This document shows, piece by piece, positions 1-6,831 of a stretch of 11,721 bases of DNA. Under the pieces are notes generated by a model. It saw only the letters and a list, made by a program, of their open reading frames with translations, was not told the origin of the DNA and searched no databases. The stretch's first letter is position 1, and every line of letters starts with the position of its first letter. The DNA is from Treponema sp. (GTDB lineage: Bacteria; Spirochaetota; Spirochaetia; Treponematales; Treponemataceae), in NCBI GenBank assembly GCA_014804085.1, contig JAAVAM010000067.1, positions 1-11,721 of the forward strand, given 5' to 3'. A program made the position numbers and the translations under genes.

Positions 1-74
1 CCCTTGTCCCGGCCCCGCCGCGGAAATGGCCCGCCCGTGCCCGGTCGGGCCTCCTTTCTTCCTGCCCTCCGGCT

Positions 75-1556
75 TCAGGCCTGCGCCACCGGCTTCATCG
101 CCGTCATGTACGTACGCAGCCGGCTGCCCACAAGCTCGATTGCATGCTCCCGGATTTCACTGTTGGTGCGTACGAGTTCCGCGTTGTTGCAATAGTTACC
201 CACGTCCGGGTTGCCGCCGATTACGTCGATGTGCAAACTGGGCATGAGTTCTTTTTCCATTGTCGGTACTGCGGCACGGGCAAACAGGTAGCAGCCGTAT
301 TCCGCGGTGTCGGAGATGACGCGGTTCATTTCATACAGGCACTTGCGGTCAATGAGGTTTGCGATGAGCGGGACTTCATGGAGCGATTCGTAGTAGGCGC
401 TTTCTTCTTTGATGCCCGCGTCTACCATCGTCTCGAAAGCGAGTTCGCAGCCAGCTTTGACCATTGCTACCATGAGGATGCCCTTATCGAAGTATTCCTG
501 CTCGCTGATTTCTTCCTTGCTCTCTTCGTTCTTCTCAAAATCGAGTTTGCCGGTTTCTTCGCGCCATGCAAGCAGATCTTTGTCGCCGGCTTTCCAGTCT
601 TCCATCATTTTGGTGCTGAATGCGCCGCTGATGATGTCGTCCATGTGCTTTTTGTAAAGCGGAGCAAGCAAAGTCTTGATTTTCTTTGAGAGTTCATTCG
701 CTTTGATTTTTGCGGGGTTTGAGAGCCTGTCCATCATGTTGGTGATGCCGCCCCACTTGAGTGCCTCGCAGATGACGTTCCATCCGTGCATCAGGAATTT
801 TGTGGCGTATTCGGGGGCGATGCCTTCTGAGACCATTTTGTCGTAGCAGACAATCGTGCCTGCCTGAAGCATGCCGCAGAGGATGGTCTGCTCGCCCATC
901 AAATCGGATTTTACTTCGGCGACGAATGACGATTCAAGGACGCCTGCCTTTGTGCCTCCCATACCGACCGCAAGTGCTTTTGCATACGTCCAGCCCTTTC
1001 CTTCGGGGTCGTTGACGGGATGCACGGCGATGAGGTCGGGAACGCCAAATCCTCGCTGGAATTCGTGCCAGACTTCCGTGCCCGGTCCTTTGGGGGCGCA
1101 CATGACGACGGTGATGTCGGGGCGAATCTGCATGCCCTCTTCAACGATGTTGAAGCCGTGGCTGTACCAGAGCGCACTGCCTTTTTTCATGTGCTTCATG
1201 ATTTCGGTGATGACCGCTGAATGTTGCTTGTCGGGCGTGAGGTTTCCAACGAGGTCGGCGGTGGGGATGAGTTCCTCATATGTGCCGACTTTGAAGCCGT
1301 TTTCGGTGGCGTTTTTCCATGACTGGCGTTTTTCGGCGATTGCCGCCGCGCGCAATGCGTAGCTCACGTCCAGCCCGGAATCGCGCAGGCACAGGCCTTG
1401 GTTCAAGCCTTGCGCGCCACAGCCGACGATAACGATTTTTTTACCTTTGAGCGCGTTCACGCCGTCAGCGAATTCTTCTTTTGCCATTGAGCGGCAGTGG
1501 CCGAGCTGCAAGCGAGCTTCGCGCCACGGAATCGAATTGAAATAATTGTTTCCCAT
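75..1556 (-). CDS. ilvC: Ketol-acid reductoisomerase (NADP+), class II
   Basis: Converts acetolactate or acetohydroxybutyrate to the dihydroxy acid in cytoplasmic valine, leucine and isoleucine synthesis, using NADPH and Mg2+. At 493 residues it matches the long (class II, E. coli-type, about 491 aa) form, not the roughly 330-residue class I form. The Rossmann motif is VGCGAQG (about residues 44-50). R69, R77 and S79 correspond to E. coli R68, R76 and S78, the NADPH-phosphate contacts. The metal-site segment SDLMGEQ (about 217-223) and the C-terminal [11 protein letters not shown] block are intact. The ATG at 1556 is preceded on the minus strand by AGGAG. No other ilv gene is visible; the gene is divergent from feoA across 207 bp. 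Identification rests on close residue-by-residue similarity to E. coli IlvC recalled from memory. Confidence 0.97.
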   Translation of the reverse strand: MGNNYFNSIPWREARLQLGHCRSMAKEEFADGVNALKGKKIVIVGCGAQGLNQGLCLRDSGLDVSYALRAAAIAEKRQSWKNATENGFKVGTYEELIPTADLVGNLTPDKQHSAVITEIMKHMKKGSALWYSHGFNIVEEGMQIRPDITVVMCAPKGPGTEVWHEFQRGFGVPDLIAVHPVNDPEGKGWTYAKALAVGMGGTKAGVLESSFVAEVKSDLMGEQTILCGMLQAGTIVCYDKMVSEGIAPEYATKFLMHGWNVICEALKWGGITNMMDRLSNPAKIKANELSKKIKTLLAPLYKKHMDDIISGAFSTKMMEDWKAGDKDLLAWREETGKLDFEKNEESKEEISEQEYFDKGILMVAMVKAGCELAFETMVDAGIKEESAYYESLHEVPLIANLIDRKCLYEMNRVISDTAEYGCYLFARAAVPTMEKELMPSLHIDVIGGNPDVGNYCNNAELVRTNSEIREHAIELVGSRLRTYMTAMKPVAQA

Positions 1557-1582
1557 TGGGGTCTCCTAAAATAGTTTTTTCA

Positions 1583-1611
1583 ATTATAGCAATGCGACGC
1601 GCTTGCGTAAA
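1583..1611 (-). promoter_or_regulatory. Predicted sigma70 promoter of ilvC (extended -10)
   Basis: Read on the minus strand, the -35 is TTTACG (1611-1606), followed by a 17-nt spacer and TATAAT (1588-1583). TGC directly before the -10 makes an extended TGn element. The predicted start is near 1576, giving a leader of about 20 nt that holds an AGGAG ribosome site. The leader is too short for an attenuator or T-box, so any branched-chain amino-acid control would have to be at initiation. Confidence 0.65.
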
Positions 1612-1674
1612 GGGGCAAGTCGCCCGCACGGCGGCGACGTGTCTTTCGGAGTCGAAAAATCTTTTGAAGTACGC

Positions 1675-1703
1675 TTGACAATGCCCGTTTGTTAGTGTAT
1701 GAT
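1675..1703 (+). promoter_or_regulatory. Predicted sigma70 promoter of the feo operon
   Basis: A consensus TTGACA (1675-1680) is followed by exactly 17 nt and TATGAT (1698-1703). The predicted start is near 1710, leaving a leader of about 54 nt before the GTG of feoA1. This is the best-matching promoter in the window. It is divergent from the ilvC promoter, with about 63 bp between the two -35 boxes. Confidence 0.8.
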
Positions 1704-1717
1704 AACTTTGATTAGAA

Positions 1718-1745
1718 AAGGATAATTGATTTTATCATTATCCTT
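1718..1745 (+). promoter_or_regulatory. Fur-box-like dyad, probable iron-repressor operator of feo
   Basis: The left arm AAGGATAATTGAT (1718-1730) and right arm ATCATTATCCTT (1734-1745) are inverted repeats around TTT, perfect except for one extra T on the left. The centre resembles the classical Fur box (GATAATGATAATCATTATC) stretched by a few bases. It lies about +9 to +36 from the predicted start, between promoter and ribosome site, where a bound repressor would block transcription. In spirochaetes the regulator could be Fur/PerR-like or DtxR/TroR-like; the site alone does not decide. In RNA the same sequence could form a 12-bp hairpin just upstream of the Shine-Dalgarno. Confidence 0.7.
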
Positions 1746-1763
1746 GGTAAAAAGGAGGATGTC

Positions 1764-1976
1764 GTGCCGTTGCTTTTTGCGAAGCTTGGAGAGGAAGTCA
1801 AAATCAGCAGCATAACCGGGAACTGCCAGGTCAAACAGCATCTGAATGAACTGGGCTTTACGGTCGGCTCGGCGATTACGGTCGTCCAGAAAGTGAGGCC
1901 GACGGGGCTGATCGTGAAAGTCAGGGATGCCCGGATTGCCATCGACAGCGGCATGGCATCGAAAATTCTTATTTAA
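1764..1976 (+). CDS. feoA: FeoA-domain ferrous iron transport protein (first copy)
   Basis: A 70-residue SH3-like FeoA-domain protein, the usual size for FeoA, which acts in the cytoplasm with FeoB in Fe(II) uptake. The family pattern is visible: HLNELGFTVGSAITVVQK (about residues 26-43), then a hydrophobic strand GLIVKVRDARIAID and a C-terminal MASKILI. The start is GTG at 1764, placed 5 nt after a strong AAAGGAGG; no in-frame ATG fits better. It is the first gene after the predicted iron-regulated promoter. It is only distantly similar to the second FeoA, so this is not a recent tandem duplication. Two FeoA proteins before FeoB is a known arrangement in several anaerobes. Confidence 0.9.
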   Translation: MPLLFAKLGEEVKISSITGNCQVKQHLNELGFTVGSAITVVQKVRPTGLIVKVRDARIAIDSGMASKILI

Positions 1977-2079
1977 ACAAAACTTACCGCCGCATGATTC
2001 TCCCCATGAGCCTTTGATTTTTTCAGAGGCGGGGGCGTCATGTCCCGGCAGGAAAGAGGAACGATACGCAGGAGGACAG

Positions 2080-2301
2080 ATGACAACGCTCAAGGATTCG
2101 CCGGTCGGGCAGACGGTGAAAGTGAAGAGGCTGAAATGCGAGGGCGCGCTGAAACGGCGGCTCATGGACATGGGATTTACGGCGGGGTGCGATGTGTTCG
2201 TCCGCAAGGTTGCCCCGCTTGGCGACCCGGTTGAAGTGACGATCCGCGGCTACGAGCTGAGCGTCAGGAAGCAGGACGCAGAATATATTGAGGTGGAGTA
2301 A
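2080..2301 (+). CDS. feoA: FeoA-domain ferrous iron transport protein (second copy)
   Basis: A 73-residue FeoA protein with the diagnostic segment LKRRLMDMGFTAGCDVFVRKVAPLGDP (as LKRRLMDMGF, TAGCDVFV, APLGDP) and the closing strand VTIRGYELSVRKQDAEYIEV. It is closer to the canonical FeoA consensus than the first copy. The ATG at 2080 follows GGAGG (2071-2075) at a short spacing. The reading frame is open further upstream to 1927, but that extension overlaps feoA1 and lacks FeoA similarity. Its stop ends one base before the feoB ATG, so the two are likely translationally coupled. It lies 103 bp after feoA1, an unusually wide gap inside this operon, in which I see no gene. Confidence 0.93.
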   Translation: MTTLKDSPVGQTVKVKRLKCEGALKRRLMDMGFTAGCDVFVRKVAPLGDPVEVTIRGYELSVRKQDAEYIEVE

Positions 2302-2302
2302 T

Positions 2303-4555
2303 ATGGCAGAAATACGAATTGCGCTTGCCGGAAATCCGAACTGCGGTAAGACGACGATGTTCAACAGTCTTACCGGGTCGCGGCAGTACGTCGGCAACTG
2401 GCCGGGAGTCACCGTTGAGAAAAAAGAAGGTCGCATGAAAGGGCAGGACGGCGTGACCGTCACGGACTTGCCGGGCATTTATTCGCTTTCGCCGTACACG
2501 TCCGAGGAAGTCGTTTCGCGCGATTATCTTATTGAAGAGAACCCGGACGCAATCCTTGACCTAGTGGATGCGACAAACATCGAGCGGAATCTGTACCTGA
2601 CGACGCAGCTGCTGGAACTGGGCAAGCCGACGGTCATCGCGCTGAACATGATTGACGCGATGAAAAAGTCGGGCGACACGGTTGACAGCAAAAAACTTGC
2701 TGCGGATCTTGGCTGTCCCGTCATTGAGACGGTCGCGCTGAAAGGCACCGGCGTCAAAGAAGCCGCGCAGACCGCACGGAAAGCCGCGGAAGACGGAACG
2801 CCCTTCATGCCGCCGGCCGTGTTCTCAAAGGAAGCCGAAGCCGTCATCGCGAAGGCGCAGGAACTTGTCCCGGAGTCGGTGCGGGCAGAGCTGCGGCGGT
2901 GGTACGCGATAAAAATCCTTGAGCGCGATTCCGTCGTGCTTGCAAAGCTGCATTTTTCTGAGGCGGACGCGCAGAAGGCCGAATCCCTTTCGCAGGAGCT
3001 GGAAACGGCAAAGGGCGACGATGCCGAATCGGTCATCACGAACGAACGCTACGAGTACATTCAGGGAATCGTCAGCCGTTGCGTGCGCAAGTCGGGAAAA
3101 AAGGCAACGCTGTCGGACAAAATCGACACGATCGTGACCAGCCGCCACTTGGGCATCCCGATTTTTCTTGCCGTGATGTGGGCGGTTTATTACATTGCGG
3201 TCACGTCGCTCGGCACGGTGCTGACCGACTGGGCGAATGACGGGCTGTTCGGCGACGGCTGGAATCTGTTCGGCATTGAGGGGCTTGCCATTCCCGGCAT
3301 CGCCTCGTCCGTGGAAAGCGCGCTCGAAGCTTGGGGCGCGAACGAAGTGCTGATAGACTGCATCGTGAACGGCGTGATTGGCGGCGTGGGCGCGGTACTC
3401 GGCTTTGTGCCGCAAATGGCGATCCTGTTTTTCCTGCTTTCGCTCATCGAAGACTGCGGCTACATGGTCCGCATCGCGTTCATCATGGACCGCCTGTTCC
3501 GGAAATTCGGGCTGTCGGGAAAATCGTTCATTCCGCTGCTGGTCGGGTCGGGCTGCGGCGTGCCGGGCATTATGGCGAGCCGCACGATTGAGAACGAAAA
3601 CGACCGCCGCCTCACGATTTTCACGACGACTTGGGTTCCCTGCGGCGCAAAGCTTCCCGTCATCGCGCTGATGGCGGGCGTTATCGGCGCAAAGGTGACC
3701 GGCTGGAGCGGCGGCTCGCTGACGCTGCTCATGTACGTGATCGGCATTGCGTCCGTCGTCGTGGCGGCGGTCATGCTGAAAAAGACAAAGCCGTTCCACG
3801 GAAAGGCCGCCCCGTTCGTCATGGAGCTGCCGCAGTACCATATCCCGCAGCTCAAGACCGTCCTGCTGCATACTTGGGAACGTCTGCGCGGCTTTATCGT
3901 AAAGGCGGGCACGATCCTGTTCGTCGCCTGCCTGGTGATATGGTTTCTTTCGTCCTACGGCTTTGCGTCCGCGCGGGAGGCGGTCATTGAGGACGGCGTG
4001 GTGGTTGAGGAGGCTTCGGACGGCGGCTTCGGGCTTGTTGAGGCGGACGAGTCGCTGCTCGCGGCGGTGGGAAACGGCATCCGCTTTGTCTTCAAGCCGC
4101 TCGGCTTTGGGGAAAAGGACGGCGGCTGGCAGTGCGCGGCGGCGACGATTTCCGGGTTCAGCGCGAAAGAGGCGATCGTCTCGACCATGGGTGTGCTTGC
4201 CGGGGTGGACGAGGACGACGCGGAGGACGATGCGCTCGTGGCGGACGCGGTGGGCGACTGGTTCCCCACGGCGATTGCCGCCTTTGCGTTCCTGCTCTTC
4301 AACCTGCTTGACAGCCCGTGCCTTGCCGCCATTGCGACCATGGCGAACGAGCTGAAAAGCCGCAAGTGGTTCTGGTTTGCCATCGTGTTCCAGAACGTGT
4401 TTGCGTACAGCGTCACGCTGATCGTGTACCGCCTCGGCATGCTGTTCGGCGCGGCGCACCAGTTCACGGCGGGCACGGTGGTCGCGTTCGTGCTTGCCGC
4501 CGTCATGCTGTTCGCGCTGTTCCGCCCCGACCCGTACCGCACGGAGCGCGCGTAA
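2303..4555 (+). CDS. feoB: Ferrous iron transporter FeoB
   Basis: The main Fe(II) permease: an N-terminal cytosolic G domain plus a polytopic inner-membrane domain, 750 residues, within the family norm. G1 is GNPNCGKTT (10-18), G3 DLPG (55-58) and G4 NMID (115-118). The membrane part carries the conserved Cys sites GSGCGVPG (415-422, C418) and WVPCGAKLP (444-452, C447). An acidic stretch, DEDDAEDD, lies before the last helices. The ATG at 2303 follows AGGTGGAG and comes one base after feoA2. An in-frame TTG at 2288 would overlap feoA2 and is not needed. Control is presumably through the operator upstream of feoA1. Confidence 0.98.
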   Translation: MAEIRIALAGNPNCGKTTMFNSLTGSRQYVGNWPGVTVEKKEGRMKGQDGVTVTDLPGIYSLSPYTSEEVVSRDYLIEENPDAILDLVDATNIERNLYLTTQLLELGKPTVIALNMIDAMKKSGDTVDSKKLAADLGCPVIETVALKGTGVKEAAQTARKAAEDGTPFMPPAVFSKEAEAVIAKAQELVPESVRAELRRWYAIKILERDSVVLAKLHFSEADAQKAESLSQELETAKGDDAESVITNERYEYIQGIVSRCVRKSGKKATLSDKIDTIVTSRHLGIPIFLAVMWAVYYIAVTSLGTVLTDWANDGLFGDGWNLFGIEGLAIPGIASSVESALEAWGANEVLIDCIVNGVIGGVGAVLGFVPQMAILFFLLSLIEDCGYMVRIAFIMDRLFRKFGLSGKSFIPLLVGSGCGVPGIMASRTIENENDRRLTIFTTTWVPCGAKLPVIALMAGVIGAKVTGWSGGSLTLLMYVIGIASVVVAAVMLKKTKPFHGKAAPFVMELPQYHIPQLKTVLLHTWERLRGFIVKAGTILFVACLVIWFLSSYGFASAREAVIEDGVVVEEASDGGFGLVEADESLLAAVGNGIRFVFKPLGFGEKDGGWQCAAATISGFSAKEAIVSTMGVLAGVDEDDAEDDALVADAVGDWFPTAIAAFAFLLFNLLDSPCLAAIATMANELKSRKWFWFAIVFQNVFAYSVTLIVYRLGMLFGAAHQFTAGTVVAFVLAAVMLFALFRPDPYRTERA

Positions 4556-4584
4556 CCGTGGGAGGCGCGGCAAGTTCTGCTTCC

Positions 4585-4713
4585 ATGGGCATCGTGGTGG
4601 CCGTCATTGCGGTCGCCTACGTGCTGTATGCCGTGGCGGTCACGGTTGCCGAAAAACTGCGGAAGCGGAACGACAAATCCCGGGGCGAAAATCCTTATGA
4701 TAAGGAATGCTGA
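4585..4713 (+). CDS. Small single-helix membrane protein after feoB, tail encoded by a repeat unit
   Basis: A 42-residue ORF: MGIVVAVIAVAYVLYAVAV (membrane helix), then a basic KLRKRNDK and the end NPYDKEC. Position and shape resemble the small FeoB-associated membrane proteins encoded after feoB, but the usual C-terminal Cys cluster is missing; only the final Cys is present. The last seven codons and the stop come from the first repeat unit (ATCCTTATGATAAGGAA and the linker TGCTGA). The original tail may have been replaced by the array. The start is uncertain: ATG 4585 has GGAGG 19 nt upstream, too far to be ideal. An in-frame GTG at 4558, three bases after the feoB stop, would add nine residues and could be reached by coupling. 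Confidence 0.5.
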   Translation: MGIVVAVIAVAYVLYAVAVTVAEKLRKRNDKSRGENPYDKEC

Positions 4714-5268
4714 AAATCGCTCCGGGCGGCTTTCCTTACGGTAAGGAATGACGAAATTGCTCCGGGCGGCTTTCCTTATAGTAAGGAATGACGGATTTGT
4801 TCTGGGCGGCTTTCCTTAAAATAAGGAACGGTGAAAATCGCTTCGGGCGGCTTTCCTTAAAATAAGGAATGCTGAGATTGCTCTGGGCGGCTTTCCTTAA
4901 AATAAGGAATGGCGAAATCGTCTTGGGCGGCTTTCCTCAAAATAAGGAATGCCGAAATTGTCCTGGGCATCGTTCCTCAAAATAAGGAACGATGAAATTG
5001 ACTTGGGGAGGCTTCCTCGTTTTGCGGAAAGGCGAACATCGCCGTGGTGAGATTTCCGCATGGCGCGGAAGCGTGAATATCGTCCGGGCGGCGTTCCGCA
5101 TGGCGCGGAAACGCGAACATCGTTCCGGGCAGCGTTCCGCATGGTGCGGAATGGTGCAATCGTCGTGGCGAGCGTTCCGCATGGTGCGGAAGACTGCAAT
5201 CGCCGTGGCGAGGTTTCCGCGTGGTGCGGAACGGTAACATCATTCGTGGCGTTCCGCATGGCGCGGAA
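4691..5268. repeat. Hairpin repeat array 1 (15 units, about 40 bp period)
   Basis: Fifteen 17-bp dyads start at 4691, 4732, 4772, 4812, 4853, 4893, 4933, 4973, 5013, 5054, 5094, 5135, 5175, 5215 and 5252, spaced 40-41 bp except the last (37). Units 1-8 have the stem TTCCTTA-N3-TAAGGAA (some TTCCTCA); units 10-15 have TTCCGCA-N3-TGCGGAA. Unit 9 is a hybrid (TTCCTCG-TTT-TGCGGAA). The 23-24 bp linkers are themselves related, for example GAAATTGCTCCGGGCGGC, so this is not CRISPR. No poly-U tracts follow the stems, so ordinary Rho-independent terminators are not supported. Apart from the repeat-coded tail of the preceding small ORF, I see no gene between 4714 and 5279. The type resembles REP/BIME-like intergenic palindromes, but I do not recognise a named family. 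Confidence 0.95.
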
Positions 5269-5279
5269 AGGGGGTGCTT

Positions 5280-5432
5280 ATGGTGGGGAATATCATTGCG
5301 TGCGCGGTGCTTGCCGCGTGGCTGGTGGCGGCGGTGGCGTTCCTGCTGCGCAAGCGGCGGGCGGCGAAAAAGTCGGGTCGTCCTGCCTGCGCGGGCTGTT
5401 CCGGCTCGTGCGGGTGCTGCGGCGAGCGGTAG
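5280..5432 (+). CDS. FeoB-associated-type Cys-rich membrane peptide
   Basis: A 50-residue ORF. The N-terminal helix (about residues 3-23) contains IIACAVLAAWLVAAVAFLL. A basic RKRRAAKK stretch follows, and then a Cys cluster with C37, C40, C44, C46 and C47 in the sequence CAGCSGSCGCC. Helix, positive stop-transfer and Cys-rich tail are the pattern of the FeoB-associated Cys-rich membrane proteins (Pfam FeoB_associated type), normally directly after feoB; their role is not firmly established. The ATG at 5280 has AAGGGGG 5 nt upstream. Here the gene is separated from feoB by array 1, so co-transcription is uncertain. The gene ends 9 bp before the -35 box assigned to lysC. Confidence 0.75.
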   Translation: MVGNIIACAVLAAWLVAAVAFLLRKRRAAKKSGRPACAGCSGSCGCCGER

Positions 5433-5441
5433 CCGCGTTTG

Positions 5442-5470
5442 TTGCATTTGTCGCGGCAAAGAAGTATAAT
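5442..5470 (+). promoter_or_regulatory. Predicted promoter of lysC-dapB
   Basis: A perfect TATAAT (5465-5470) lies 17 nt after TTGCAT (5442-5447), a weak -35. The predicted start near 5477 is only 3 nt before the lysC ATG at 5480. No Shine-Dalgarno sequence precedes that ATG. Such a short leader leaves no room for a lysine riboswitch. Confidence 0.6.
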
Positions 5471-5479
5471 GCCTGCGAT

Positions 5480-6805
5480 ATGATTGTGATGAAATTTGGC
5501 GGCAGCTCGGTCGCGAATGCGGAGCGCATACGGCACGTGGCGGAGATTATTCAGGCGTACCGGGACGAGCGGCCGGTCGTCGTTTTGAGCGCGATGGGCG
5601 ACACGACGGATCATCTGCTGGAGGCGGCGGAGACGGCGGTCCGGGGAACGGTCAGCGTGGAGCAGGTGGCTCAGCTGCACCGCAGCACGGCGCGGGAGCT
5701 GGGCATTGACGTTCCCGAACTTGAGGATTTGCTGGGCGAACTGCACACGCTGCTGACGGGAATCAGCATGCTGCGCGAGCTGACGAAGCGCACGCGCGAC
5801 TATCTGGTCTCGTTCGGCGAGCGGCTTTCCGTGCGGATTATGGCGGCCTACCTGCAAACATGCGGCACGCCTGCCCGCGCCTACGATTCTTGGGACATCG
5901 GCTTTGTGAGCGACTCGAATTTTATGGCGGCGGAACTGCTGGACGACGTGTGGGAGGCGATCCCGCGTCACTTGGGCGGCTACGCGCGCGGCGAGGACGA
6001 GGCGATTCCCGTCGTCACCGGCTTTATCGCAAAGGACAGGCACGGCACGATTACGACGCTCGGCAGGGGCGGCAGCGATCTGAGCGCGACGATGATTGGC
6101 GCGGCAATGCGCGCCACGGAAATCCAGACTTGGAAAGATGTTGACGGCATTATGACGACCGACCCGCGCGTCGTGCCGGACGCAAAGCCGGTTGAGGAAG
6201 TGACGTATGAGGAGGCGCAGGAACTCGCGCTGTTCGGCAGCCAGGTGCTGCATCCGCGCAGCATGATTCCCTGCCGCAAGACGGGCACGCCCGTCCGCGT
6301 CAAGAACAGCTACAACCGCATGAGCCGCGGCACGGTGATCGTGGAGCAGCATTCGTCCGCGCGCCCGCTGGTGACGGCGATTACGAGCGTGAAGCACGTG
6401 ACGCTCATCGACATTCAGTCCAGCCGGATGCTCGGCGCGGCGGGTTTTCTTGCCCACATTTTCAATCAGTTCTTAAAGTGGAATGTCAGCATCGACGTGA
6501 TCGCGACATCGGAAGTGTCGGTGAGTTTGACGGTCAGCGGCAAGGCGGATCTCGGCGGGCTCACGGAAGACTTGGAGCGCGTCGCCGACGTGAGCGTCAG
6601 GACGGGCAAGGCGATCGTCACCGTCATCTGCGACGCGTCGCGGTCAAGCACGATTCTGTCGCGCTCGTTTGACGCGCTGGAGCGGGAAGGCATCAACGTG
6701 CAGATGATCAGCCAGGGCGCAAGCAAGGTGAACATCAGCGTGCTGGTCGATGACGCGCAGGCGGATCGGACGGTGGAAGCTATCCACGCCGCGCTGTTCG
6801 CATAA
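5480..6805 (+). CDS. lysC: Aspartate kinase (monofunctional, LysC type)
   Basis: Phosphorylates aspartate, the first step toward lysine, threonine and methionine. The protein has 441 residues, close to E. coli LysC (about 449), with no fused homoserine dehydrogenase. The kinase domain opens with MKFGGSSV (K5, G7, G8). It contains SFGERLS, the nucleotide-site motif GRGGSD (195-200) and VDGIMTTDPR (221-230). The C-terminal third has ACT-like segments, including ISQGASKVNISVLVDD (from about 410), so lysine or threonine feedback is likely. The ATG at 5480 is taken because it sits at the promoter start; ATG 5489 (MKFGG) is an alternative. The frame is open back through array 1 to 5060, but that part is repeat sequence. 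dapB follows 26 bp downstream. Confidence 0.95.
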   Translation: MIVMKFGGSSVANAERIRHVAEIIQAYRDERPVVVLSAMGDTTDHLLEAAETAVRGTVSVEQVAQLHRSTARELGIDVPELEDLLGELHTLLTGISMLRELTKRTRDYLVSFGERLSVRIMAAYLQTCGTPARAYDSWDIGFVSDSNFMAAELLDDVWEAIPRHLGGYARGEDEAIPVVTGFIAKDRHGTITTLGRGGSDLSATMIGAAMRATEIQTWKDVDGIMTTDPRVVPDAKPVEEVTYEEAQELALFGSQVLHPRSMIPCRKTGTPVRVKNSYNRMSRGTVIVEQHSSARPLVTAITSVKHVTLIDIQSSRMLGAAGFLAHIFNQFLKWNVSIDVIATSEVSVSLTVSGKADLGGLTEDLERVADVSVRTGKAIVTVICDASRSSTILSRSFDALEREGINVQMISQGASKVNISVLVDDAQADRTVEAIHAALFA

Positions 6806-6831
6806 TCAGAGAAAGGCAGGTGGAGGAACGC

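Noticed and set aside
28..51. Hairpin GGCCCG...CGGGCC after ilvC as a terminator
   Set aside because: A 6-bp stem with a 12-nt loop and no U-run on the ilvC strand; too weak to call.
1613..1674. Possible regulatory RNA or small gene between the ilvC and feo promoters
   Set aside because: Only a short GGGC/GCCC stem is seen; there is no ORF, promoter pair or terminator to support it.
2288..2302. TTG start for feoB five codons upstream
   Set aside because: It overlaps feoA2 and adds residues absent from FeoB; ATG 2303 has a suitable AGGTGGAG site.
2825..4573. Minus-strand ORF of 582 codons opposite feoB
   Set aside because: It is antisense to the unmistakable feoB. The Arg/His-rich composition is a GC-rich shadow frame.
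4691..5268. CRISPR array (regular repeats and about 23-bp spacers)
   Set aside because: The linkers between dyads are themselves similar to each other, the repeats vary in sequence, and no cas gene is present.
4897..5459. Long minus-strand ORFs through array 1 (120 and 160 codons)
   Set aside because: They are translations of the repeats, open in all three frames because the 40-bp unit happens to lack stops. They have no ribosome site and no recognisable domain.
5060..5479. N-terminal extension of lysC through array 1
   Set aside because: The frame is open, but the translation is repeat-derived and the aspartate kinase domain begins exactly at MKFGGSSV. A TATAAT box lies just before the ATG.
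5240..6457. Minus-strand ORF of 405 codons opposite lysC
   Set aside because: It is a shadow of the lysC coding frame with Arg/His-rich composition and no domain.
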